Positions 14,309 to 20,471 of a stretch of 20,471 nucleotides of DNA are shown piece by piece. Within the stretch, counting starts at the first letter, position 1; each line of letters starts with the position of its first letter. A program made the position numbers and the translations under genes. The notes under the pieces are model-generated. The model was not told the origin of the DNA, ran no database searches, and saw nothing but the letters and a program-made list of their open reading frames with translations. The stretch comes from a virus, in IMG/VR virus record IMGVR_UViG_3300048580_000715, positions 1 to 20,471 of that record. One strand, 5' to 3'.

Positions 14309-14780
14309 CAGTAGATTCCTCTTCTATCTTATTATACATTTTGAATTGAGGAAAATTCTGATCATCTGGAGTATTTTGTATAAATTCTTTATTAATGAAT
14401 CCTTGTTGGGAAAGTTCTCTTTGGGAATGTCTATAATGAGTTAAATCTTTTGTTTGTAGAAAAGCTACATAGTGTTCAAAACATTTCTGATTAACTTTCA
14501 CCATTGATAATGGATTATCGTTTATTGATTTAGAAAAAACGTAGTTAACTTTATTGTCATCATGAGGATTTAGAATTTGTAAGTTTTTATCGGCCTTTAG
14601 ATAATAAGTTATCTCGCCGCTTTTTACTATCAACTTTGCAAATATATCCCCTTCTTTTGACAACTTATTGTTTAAAGAACCAGATATGTCATATAGTTTT
14701 GTATTATCTTTCTCTTTTGTTAGAGTTGATGTTGCAGTTATTTCTTGTATACAGTTTTTATATTTTGTGTTGTGAACCAT
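14256..14780 (-). CDS. Hypothetical protein with basic C-terminal tail, 174 aa
   Basis: Not recognised. Residues 1-70 look beta-stranded (DISGSLNNKL, AKLIVKSGEITYYLKAD), residues 80-125 carry YVFSKSINDNPLSMVKVNQK and EHYVAFLQTKDLTHYRHSQR, and the end is a strongly basic tail (NKTKKSRSRKSK) that could bind nucleic acid. The tail is encoded by DNA that also encodes the first residues of the following gene. The ATG at 14778-14780 overlaps the zinc-ribbon gene stop by one base (TAATG). A single-strand binding role was considered but no OB-fold signature could be defended. Confidence 0.7.
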   Translation of the reverse strand: MVHNTKYKNCIQEITATSTLTKEKDNTKLYDISGSLNNKLSKEGDIFAKLIVKSGEITYYLKADKNLQILNPHDDNKVNYVFSKSINDNPLSMVKVNQKCFEHYVAFLQTKDLTHYRHSQRELSQQGFINKEFIQNTPDDQNFPQFKMYNKIEEESTDVKPENKTKKSRSRKSK

Positions 14781-15052
14781 TATAACGCCTTTATCTTGAA
14801 TAAGTAAATATTACCATCTAACGAAACATCTTCTATATTCGTTTGTCTTGAAGATTCGTCCTCGCCTATCGGTCCTGTGTAACAAATACCAGTAATAGTC
14901 TCTATTTGCGATAATCCTTGGCAAAAATAGCAAATTGCTTGGAATTTTTGTTCGGTCGGGCCGGATTTGACCGGTAAAAGATTCATTAGTTTTCTACCGC
15001 AGTCAGTACACTTTAATTTGATAACTTTTGATTCGTCAAAATCCTTACTCAT
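14780..15052 (-). CDS. Small zinc-ribbon protein, 90 aa
   Basis: A 90-residue protein with two CxxC knuckles, C15-C18 (KCTDCGRKL) and C41-C44 (ICYFCQG), spaced as a zinc ribbon. The second half (IETITGICYTGPIGEDESSR) has no recognised motif. Zinc ribbons of this size often bind nucleic acid or polymerase subunits; the specific partner is unknown. It overlaps the FmdB-like gene upstream by 4 bp (ATGA) and the next gene by 1 bp. Confidence 0.75.
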   Translation of the reverse strand: MSKDFDESKVIKLKCTDCGRKLMNLLPVKSGPTEQKFQAICYFCQGLSQIETITGICYTGPIGEDESSRQTNIEDVSLDGNIYLFKIKAL

Positions 15053-15381
15053 ATTTTCTTTTCCCCCGTCATGATATAGTTTTCCTTTTGTTTTGTAGAC
15101 ATTTTAGCCAAATCCATATCAACCTTTTTCTTACCTTTTCTCCACCAAGGAGTAGGAACTTCTTTTTCTTTATTAACTTTGCCCTTTTTCTCGTCACTTC
15201 TTTTTTGTTGATCTATCAATCCGCCAACAGTTTTTGGCTTATCAGGGTCCATTATTACATACGGAAGAGAAATAATCCTTTCGTATTTAACGCCGTTGAC
15301 CTTAATTGACTTGGGGCATTTACCTACTCTATATTGTTTTTCAACAATATCCCCGTTTTTATTTTTAAATTCGTAGATCAT
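15049..15381 (-). CDS. FmdB-like phage protein lacking zinc cysteines, 110 aa
   Basis: The first 40 residues (MIYEFKNKNGDIVEKQYRVG, then KYERIIS) follow the FmdB/zinc-ribbon regulator layout in which MPTYEYxCxxCG... is followed by a second CxxC and a final RxIS. Here only one cysteine (C22) remains, so zinc binding is unlikely. The rest resembles the tail of phage FmdB-like proteins: KTVGGLIDQQKRSDEKKGK, PTPWWRKGKKK and KQKENYIMTGEKK. This assignment is by pattern memory and is tentative. The gene overlaps its neighbours by 4 bp on each side. Highly basic, with possible nucleic acid binding. Confidence 0.6.
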   Translation of the reverse strand: MIYEFKNKNGDIVEKQYRVGKCPKSIKVNGVKYERIISLPYVIMDPDKPKTVGGLIDQQKRSDEKKGKVNKEKEVPTPWWRKGKKKVDMDLAKMSTKQKENYIMTGEKKI

Positions 15382-16061
15382 CTTTTAGAGAATAGTTTAT
15401 TTCTTGTATTCTTAACCAGATTTTTAGTCGATGAGCTTTGAATTAATGCTACATCGCCTGATTTTTCATTAAATAGTTGTTCTTTCTTATCGTCTGGTAA
15501 TTCTTTCTTAATTCTTTCTATAACTTTAGTATTTTCAATAAATCCTTTTTTATTTACTTTATTATCCCATAAAACATATAGCAACCAAATTACTACTATA
15601 ATTCCTATTATCCCAAAGTATACAGCATATTCTGCAATTATAGCAGCACCTAAAGCCATAGCTAAACCACCAATAAATAGACCAGCACCCCACTTATATT
15701 GTCCAGCTATTGCGGCAGCTAATACTCCTAAAACACATAAAGCCGCACCAGCCCATACTAATGGATGTAACATACCTATTTTAGCTACCGCCGCCTGAAT
15801 ATTACTAATATCTTGTGATTGCCCTGTCGAAGTTGAAACATCTACAGTTCCATCTGGTTTATCTTTAAATGAAATTACTGCACCATCTTTTGGTGCCTCT
15901 GGTTGCTGTACAGCCACACTAATTGATGTTTTCTTAGTTCCACCATCCGCTAAACTTTCTTCAGTTATTTTAGAAAAAACCGTATTTCCACCATCAGTGA
16001 AAGAAGAATTACAACCGATTAAAATTAAAGAACTTAAAAACAAAAGAATAAAAAATCTCAT
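15378..16061 (-). CDS. Predicted lipoprotein with three transmembrane segments
   Basis: A 227-residue membrane protein, first gene of the minus-strand chain. It begins with MRFFILLFLSSLILIGC: a signal peptide and lipobox LIGC with the lipidated cysteine at 17. A Ser/Thr/Gly-rich stretch (18-95) follows. Three hydrophobic segments lie at about 101-120, 124-144 and 147-165, then a charged, probably cytoplasmic, tail (INR-type basic residues up to NKLFSKR). Lipidation plus internal membrane spans is unusual. Lysis proteins such as unimolecular spanins combine a lipobox with a membrane span, but those have a single C-terminal span, so this is only a suggestion; superinfection exclusion is another. 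The ATG at 16059-16061 has no Shine-Dalgarno and a TATAAT lies 5 bases upstream. Confidence 0.75.
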   Translation of the reverse strand: MRFFILLFLSSLILIGCNSSFTDGGNTVFSKITEESLADGGTKKTSISVAVQQPEAPKDGAVISFKDKPDGTVDVSTSTGQSQDISNIQAAVAKIGMLHPLVWAGAALCVLGVLAAAIAGQYKWGAGLFIGGLAMALGAAIIAEYAVYFGIIGIIVVIWLLYVLWDNKVNKKGFIENTKVIERIKKELPDDKKEQLFNEKSGDVALIQSSSTKNLVKNTRNKLFSKR

Positions 16062-16107
16062 ATAAAATTATACACTCTTTAAAAAGTCCCCAAGTGTATA
16101 GATTATT
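16062..16107. promoter_or_regulatory. 46-bp divergent intergenic region, candidate back-to-back promoters
   Basis: This gap separates the minus-strand replication operon from the plus-strand tail genes. On the minus strand TATAAT (16072 to 16067) ends 5 bases before the ATG at 16061. On the plus strand TATAGA (16097-16102) ends 5 bases before the GTG at 16108. Neither start has a Shine-Dalgarno. If these are -10 boxes, both transcripts would begin at or next to the start codon (leaderless). No convincing -35 was found, so a phage-modified or extended -10 recognition would be required. Confidence 0.5.
16069..16100. repeat. Perfect 8-bp inverted repeat, TATACACT/AGTGTATA, 16-bp spacer
   Basis: Arms are TATACACT at 16069-16076 and AGTGTATA at 16093-16100, exact reverse complements. 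Each arm's outer end lies exactly 7 bases from the neighbouring start codon (16061 on the minus strand, 16108 on the plus strand). Center-to-center distance is 24 bp, a little over two helical turns, compatible with binding by a dimer. No further copy of the arm was noticed at another gene start. Confidence 0.7.
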
Positions 16108-19100
16108 GTGAATCCTAAGTATCCTAATATATATCATTCTTTTGTTTTTGGTCTTAATAATGACGATCATTTACAATATTTGCATTTATCTAATCCAAGA
16201 TTAATAACTGCAAACCATACTTTTTCTGGACTAATTCCTTTTTCTATCGCAGGTGATGGATACGGTATTTTAATTTCTGGATTAAATAGTAATTATTTAA
16301 ATGGATTAACAAGTAATGATTTTGCTTTATTAAATCATACTCATACGACCGGTCAAATAGTTAATTTTACTACCGGAGTATACGATGCTGTAAATCCTTG
16401 GCTTACTGGTAAATTTATATCCGGAAATGGTATAAATTTTAATGTTTTAAATAATTCATTGCAATTTTCTATTTCTGGTCTTAACAACCTTTTGCCTACA
16501 GGGTATTCAGCATCTTTAATTGGAAACGGAACGGTCAATGATACTGAATTTAGCTATCTAGATGGTGTTACATCTTCTATACAAAATCAATTAAATAACA
16601 AATTATCTCAAAATCAATTAATAACTGTTACTGGTGACATAATAGGAACTGGTATAACAAATATTAATGTCTCTTTGATTAATACCGGAGTTTCTTCAGG
16701 TGTTTATTCTTATCCAACTCTATCTATAGATAATAAAGGAAGAATTTTATCAGCAACTAATAATATACCGACTACCGGCACCGTAACAAATATTAATTTT
16801 GTTAATACTAGCGGAATTGTTGTAAATGTGACAAATCCAACCTCGACTCCTGTAGTTGAAATTGGTTTACAACGAATAGTTCCTATTTCTATAGTTGCCA
16901 GTCAACATATTTCTGGAATAAATTTAACAGGAAATAATACAGGCGACCAACTAATAAATCTTTCTGGAGACATTTCAGGAACGGGTAATACTTCTATAAC
17001 TACAACTTTAGCAAATGTAAACAGTAATATTGGCTCTTTTACAAACGCTAATATAACCGTTAACTCTAAAGGTTTAATTACCGCCGCATCTAATGGTGCA
17101 TCATCAATAGTATATGCACCTACCGGAGCTTCATATATCACCATAGGAAACGATTCTTCTTTAGGTGCCGAAAGAGCTATTACTGGCGGATCAGGAATTA
17201 ATTTTATTGACGGTGGAGCAAATAGTACATTTACTATTCAAGTTCAGCCTACAGGTATTAATCACAACTTATTGTTGAATTTAACCGCTGGTGATCCTCA
17301 CACACAATACCATAATGATGCCAGAGGCTTAACATGGCTTGGGACAAGAAGTACTTCAGATTTACCTGAAGGTACAAATCTCTATTATCAAGCATCTAGA
17401 GTAAGAAACGAAATAACTGGTACTTTAAGAGCGGGCAACGGTATTCAGTTGTCTGGTGTTAATACAAATTGGTACATTAATATATCTGGACTTGCCGATT
17501 ATTTAATTCCAACCGGTATTAATACTACAAAAATTGGATTAGGTACTGTAGATAATACTAAATTTGATTTCTTATCAACATTAACTTCTAATGTACAAAC
17601 TCAATTAAATTCTAAGAGTAGCGGAACTTTAACTAATTTTGTATTTAATAATCAAAGCGGTATTTTTGGAGATGTTTTTAATTCATCAAGTATTCCTGTA
17701 TTAAGACTTGGTTTAGGAAATATTACGCCTCAATCAATTAATTCTTTAGGTTTTATCTCTGGAATAAATCTTTCCGGTAATAATACCGGCGATCAATTAA
17801 TCAATTTAACCGGCGATATTACAGGAACCGGTACTACTTCTATCGGTACTACGTTAGCTATAGTAAATTCTACAACAGGAGTATATTCTTATCCAACACT
17901 AACCGTAAATAATAAAGGATTAATCACTTCTATAACTTCTAATACATTACCCGCATACGCTCCAACTGGTGCTTCGTATGTACTTATAAGTAGCGATTCT
18001 AATTTAACTAATGAGCGTATTCTAACCGCTGGTTCTGGTATTAATTTTGTAGATAACGGTGCTAATAATAATTTTGTTATTCATGTTCAATCGACAGGAA
18101 TAAATCACTCTTTACTTTTAAATTTAAGTAGCGATTCTCACACTCAATATCTTCATAAGACACCATCAACGACTGGTAGAAATTTTATAAAACCAGATTT
18201 TGATATTGAAACAGCTTTAATAATACAAGGATGTCATCAAGACAGTCCCGTATTTGGTTCGGGCACTTTTATTTCTTTTGATAAAGCTAATGGTGATCCT
18301 GTCTTTAGAATCACTACTTTAGATGAAACACCGGATAAGATTAGAATTTATTCACCTTTTGAAATATTTAGTAATAATGAAATAAGATTTTTTAATTCTG
18401 CAGGATCAAATTATGTTTCTTTATCGTCTCCAACAAGTATACCTCTAAGTTATAATCTCAAATTACCTACAACTACCGGACTAGTAGGACAAGTGCTTCA
18501 ATTCGGTGCTGGTGGTCAATTAAGTTGGGTTTCTGTTGCTGCTGGTACATTTGCACCAACCGGATCAACTTACTTAACTTTATCAACCGATTCGTCTCTA
18601 GCTAATGAAAGAGTCCTAACTGCTGGTACAGGTATTAATTTTACAGATAGCGGTGCAAACGGTATATTAAGAATCAATGTTCAACCAACAGGCATAAACC
18701 ATAATTCTTTGCAAAATTTAACTGTTGGCGACCCTCATACTCAATATATTTCAACATCACCGGGAAGCGATAGTAGAAATATAATAACTCCGGGTCTTTC
18801 GGTCCATGTTAACGGTTTAGTAGTTCAACAGTCGGACCCTAGTACTTTTCCCGGCTATGGAACCGATCAGCCTTACTTCGGTGTGTGGAAGCACGGCGGC
18901 ACTAACCCCGCATGGATGCTTTTAAATAATGACGGTATTTTTCAACAAGTCCGACAAACAGTACCATTGCGGATGTATAATTCCGCATACACAAACTTTG
19001 TTTCTGTTCAAGTAGGATCATTATCATCTGATGTAACTTTCCAGCTTCCAACCAGCAATGGTTCTAATGGTCAAGTTCTTAGTACAGATGGCTTCGGTAT

Positions 19101-19752
19101 TACTTCTTGGACTACCGTATCATCAAGTGGCGGCGGATCATATACAGATGAACAAGCACAAGATGCTATTGGTTCTATACTAAATAATAGTAACAATTTA
19201 CAATTATATTATAATGATGCTTCAAATGCCATTTCTGGACTGGTAATTGAATCTAATTTAAACATCAACAATACTACCGGGATTTTATCAATATCTAGAG
19301 GCGGTACAAATGCTTCAACAGCCGGTCAAGCTTTAAATAATTTATTACCTACTCAAACATCTGGAAGATTCTTATTCACCGATGGTATTAATCCATATTT
19401 TAGAAAAAATGAATATAATTTTGGTATTAATATAGAGGGCTATCCAATAGCAACTGGATCAAAAGGTTTCTCCAGAATAGCCTCAGCATCTATTATAAAT
19501 AAATGCGATATCTTTTCCTCTGCGACGGGCACTATCCAAGTTGATTTACAAAAATCTAATTCGGTTTCTTATCCTACTTTTAGTAGCATATTAAATAATT
19601 CTTTAATAACTTTGTCAAATCAAAACTATAATAATCAATCTATCTCTAACTGGACTACGGGATTGGCGGCTGGAGATTTATTAAGATTCAATGTGGTTAA
19701 TGTGAGCGGTATTAATAATTTGAATATACATTTGACACTGGAAAATAATTAA
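16108..19752 (+). CDS. Modular phage tail fibre protein, 1214 aa
   Basis: A long, Asn/Thr/Ser/Gly-rich, nearly Met-free fibre protein. Recognised phage-fibre modules: DDHLQYLHLS near 19-28, NHTHTTGQI (HxH) at 76-84, TEFSYLDGVTSSIQNQLNNK at 146-165, two copies of a roughly 180-residue module (224-401 and 506-681) plus a partial third (816-880), each ending in a HTQY motif, two LPxxxGxxGQVLxxxGxGxxSW motifs (about 787-807 and 980-1001), TDEQAQDAIGSIL at 1013-1025, and SRGGTNASTAGQALNNLL at 1063-1080. Residues about 1103-1214 resemble a beta-sandwich tip domain common in tail proteins (GFSRIASAS...GTIQVDLQKS...WTTGLAAGDLLRFNVV). Start GTG at 16108 is fixed by an in-frame TAG at 16099-16101. It would form a trimeric host-binding fibre; no S74 chaperone domain was seen. 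Confidence 0.9.
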   Translation: MNPKYPNIYHSFVFGLNNDDHLQYLHLSNPRLITANHTFSGLIPFSIAGDGYGILISGLNSNYLNGLTSNDFALLNHTHTTGQIVNFTTGVYDAVNPWLTGKFISGNGINFNVLNNSLQFSISGLNNLLPTGYSASLIGNGTVNDTEFSYLDGVTSSIQNQLNNKLSQNQLITVTGDIIGTGITNINVSLINTGVSSGVYSYPTLSIDNKGRILSATNNIPTTGTVTNINFVNTSGIVVNVTNPTSTPVVEIGLQRIVPISIVASQHISGINLTGNNTGDQLINLSGDISGTGNTSITTTLANVNSNIGSFTNANITVNSKGLITAASNGASSIVYAPTGASYITIGNDSSLGAERAITGGSGINFIDGGANSTFTIQVQPTGINHNLLLNLTAGDPHTQYHNDARGLTWLGTRSTSDLPEGTNLYYQASRVRNEITGTLRAGNGIQLSGVNTNWYINISGLADYLIPTGINTTKIGLGTVDNTKFDFLSTLTSNVQTQLNSKSSGTLTNFVFNNQSGIFGDVFNSSSIPVLRLGLGNITPQSINSLGFISGINLSGNNTGDQLINLTGDITGTGTTSIGTTLAIVNSTTGVYSYPTLTVNNKGLITSITSNTLPAYAPTGASYVLISSDSNLTNERILTAGSGINFVDNGANNNFVIHVQSTGINHSLLLNLSSDSHTQYLHKTPSTTGRNFIKPDFDIETALIIQGCHQDSPVFGSGTFISFDKANGDPVFRITTLDETPDKIRIYSPFEIFSNNEIRFFNSAGSNYVSLSSPTSIPLSYNLKLPTTTGLVGQVLQFGAGGQLSWVSVAAGTFAPTGSTYLTLSTDSSLANERVLTAGTGINFTDSGANGILRINVQPTGINHNSLQNLTVGDPHTQYISTSPGSDSRNIITPGLSVHVNGLVVQQSDPSTFPGYGTDQPYFGVWKHGGTNPAWMLLNNDGIFQQVRQTVPLRMYNSAYTNFVSVQVGSLSSDVTFQLPTSNGSNGQVLSTDGFGITSWTTVSSSGGGSYTDEQAQDAIGSILNNSNNLQLYYNDASNAISGLVIESNLNINNTTGILSISRGGTNASTAGQALNNLLPTQTSGRFLFTDGINPYFRKNEYNFGINIEGYPIATGSKGFSRIASASIINKCDIFSSATGTIQVDLQKSNSVSYPTFSSILNNSLITLSNQNYNNQSISNWTTGLAAGDLLRFNVVNVSGINNLNIHLTLENN
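16777..17310 (+). repeat. Tail-fibre module copy 1 (residues 224-401)
   Basis: Begins GTVTNINF and contains SGINLTGNNTGDQLINLSGD, then YAPTGASY, GSGINFIDGGAN and GINHNLLLNL, ending DPHTQY. The same order recurs in copy 2; the DNA has diverged at many synonymous sites, so the duplication is old. Confidence 0.88.
17623..18150 (+). repeat. Tail-fibre module copy 2 (residues 506-681)
   Basis: Begins GTLTNFVF and contains SGINLSGNNTGDQLINLTGD, YAPTGASY, GSGINFVDNGAN and GINHSLLLNL, ending DSHTQY. It starts 282 residues after copy 1. Confidence 0.88.
18376..18531 (+). repeat. Beta-motif copy 1 in tail fibre (residues 757-808)
   Basis: Pattern IRFFNSAGSNYVSL, then NLKLPTTTGLVGQVL and GGQLSWV. This is a recurrent phage fibre motif (F-x-x-N-Y-V ... 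LPxxxGxxGQVLxxxGxGxLSW). Confidence 0.8.
18553..18747 (+). repeat. Tail-fibre module copy 3, partial (residues 816-880)
   Basis: Carries only the second part of the module: APTGSTYLTL, GTGINFTDSGAN, GINHNSLQNL and DPHTQY. The first part with the NNTGDQ segment is absent, replaced by a different beta module. Confidence 0.8.
18967..19119 (+). repeat. Beta-motif copy 2 in tail fibre (residues 954-1004)
   Basis: Pattern LRMYNSAYTNFVSV, then FQLPTSNGSNGQVLSTDG and ITSWTTV, paralogous to the copy at 18376-18531. Confidence 0.8.
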
Positions 19753-20471
19753 TGGGAACATATAATTTATTCAATATAGATTGGGAAAGTGCTGGTGCTT
19801 TATCAACTAACGCTGTTACTGGTGCAAATAACGTCGGTTTGATGTGGCGTGAACAAATAGGTAGAACCGTAACTCACGTTGGTTTAAACGTTTCGGCGGT
19901 TGTAGGTACACCATTTTTACGGGCTACTTTGTGTAATATAAATCCAACTAATTATACTCCTAATAGCGGTTCTATATTATCTACCGGTGCTATTACTAAT
20001 ACGTTTGCTGCTGTAACCGGTTGGCAATGGATACCTCTACAACAACCACAAACCTTGTTACCAAATAGCGGATGTTCCTTATATATTACAAGAGCAAGCG
20101 GCGGGGCACAGGCAACATTAAATACAATTATTGGCGTTTATAATTTAACTAGATTACCATATGCATTATCATCGGCAGGTTCTACATGGTCAAAACTAAA
20201 CGGTGCCCCGGTAGTTTCAGTAAAATTTAATGACGGATCAATTTTAGAAAATACATTTGCTCTATCTCGTTCGACAACAGCAAATACAAGCTCTACATCA
20301 AATCCAAATGAATATGGAATGGAGTGGTTACAAGAATTTAATTGTTCGTGTATTGGACTTAAAGCGTCTTTACGTCTTCTTAATAACAACAGCGATGTTG
20401 GATTATGTTTATATGAAAAAATAAGTTCTACGGGTCAAAATTTGATTGCATCAGGATTAATTAATGGAGGC
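19752..20471 (+). CDS. Structural protein with internal duplication, partial at window edge
   Basis: Open from ATG 19752-19754 to the right edge, 240 residues with no stop. The ATG overlaps the tail-fibre stop by one base (TAATG), so the two are probably co-translated. Two related beta-rich units are visible: residues 26-82 (VGLMWREQIGRTVTHVGLNV, then ATLCNI and ILSTGAI) and 186-240 (YGMEWLQEFNCSCIGLKASL, then GLCLYEKI and LIASGLI). The composition is rich in Thr, Ser, Asn and Gly, like the fibre before it. No known enzyme motif is present. A second fibre, fibre-tip or baseplate-associated receptor-binding protein is the best inference from position and repeat layout. Confidence 0.8.
   Translation, partial: MGTYNLFNIDWESAGALSTNAVTGANNVGLMWREQIGRTVTHVGLNVSAVVGTPFLRATLCNINPTNYTPNSGSILSTGAITNTFAAVTGWQWIPLQQPQTLLPNSGCSLYITRASGGAQATLNTIIGVYNLTRLPYALSSAGSTWSKLNGAPVVSVKFNDGSILENTFALSRSTTANTSSTSNPNEYGMEWLQEFNCSCIGLKASLRLLNNNSDVGLCLYEKISSTGQNLIASGLINGG

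Noticed and set aside
14256-14780. Single-stranded DNA-binding protein
   Set aside because: Position and a basic tail are suggestive, but no OB-fold pattern or acidic SSB tail could be recognised.
15028-15309. Plus-strand open frame of 93 codons
   Set aside because: Antisense to the FmdB-like gene; Phe/Ile-rich composition is typical of reverse-complement reading of Lys/Glu-rich coding sequence.
16069-16100. Inverted repeat as a transcription terminator
   Set aside because: The genes diverge from this point so no transcript needs to end here; the stem is AT-rich with a 16-base loop and no U-tract follows.
16353-17144. Minus-strand open frames inside the tail fibre (61 and 80 codons)
   Set aside because: They are reverse-frame shadows of the tail fibre repeats, with no start signals or recognisable content.
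20138-20389. Minus-strand open frame of 83 codons
   Set aside because: Antisense to the continuous plus-strand structural gene that starts at 19752 and shows an internal repeat.

Overview
The window looks like part of a tailed bacteriophage (or prophage) genome. It is AT-rich, densely packed and uses the standard genetic code. It combines a bacterial-type replication and recombination gene set with a large modular tail-fibre gene. No rRNA, tRNA, CRISPR array, transposase or integrase was seen. The host cannot be named. A lipobox-bearing protein implies a bacterial host, and many genes lack a clear Shine-Dalgarno sequence while a few have good ones.

Layout: everything from 16061 down to the left edge is on the minus strand. 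It forms one almost gapless chain of 26 genes, most overlapping the next by 1-30 bp (often ATGA). In transcription order it starts with a lipoprotein with three membrane segments, an FmdB-like small protein, a zinc-ribbon protein and three unknown proteins. RecA follows, then a coiled-coil protein, a Vsr-fold nuclease, a UvsY-like helical protein and a zinc-ribbon/AT-hook protein. Next come DnaB-type helicase, DnaG-type primase, deoxynucleotide kinase, GMP reductase, a SLOG-fold protein, RNase HI, a small protein, a Cas4/AddB-like Fe-S nuclease and a 59-residue protein. The chain ends with the N-terminal half of DNA polymerase III alpha, a small unknown protein, a second SLOG protein, a DnaQ-type proofreading exonuclease, a PD-(D/E)XK nuclease and the C-terminal half of DNA polymerase III alpha, which runs off the left edge.

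From 16108 rightwards the plus strand carries a 1214-residue tail fibre built from recurrent fibre modules, then a partial second structural protein with an internal duplication.

How the genes work together: polymerase (two polypeptides), proofreader, helicase, primase, RNase H and recombinase make up most of a self-supplied replication-recombination machine. Deoxynucleotide kinase and GMP reductase would adjust precursor pools. The sliding clamp, clamp loader and SSB were not recognised and may lie outside the window or among the unknown proteins.

The two observations most worth following are the polymerase III alpha split into two genes exactly between the last catalytic aspartate strand and the fingers, with four genes including the proofreader between the halves, and a symmetric inverted repeat in the 46-bp divergent gap that places TATA-like boxes at identical distances from the two opposed start codons, neither of which has a Shine-Dalgarno.
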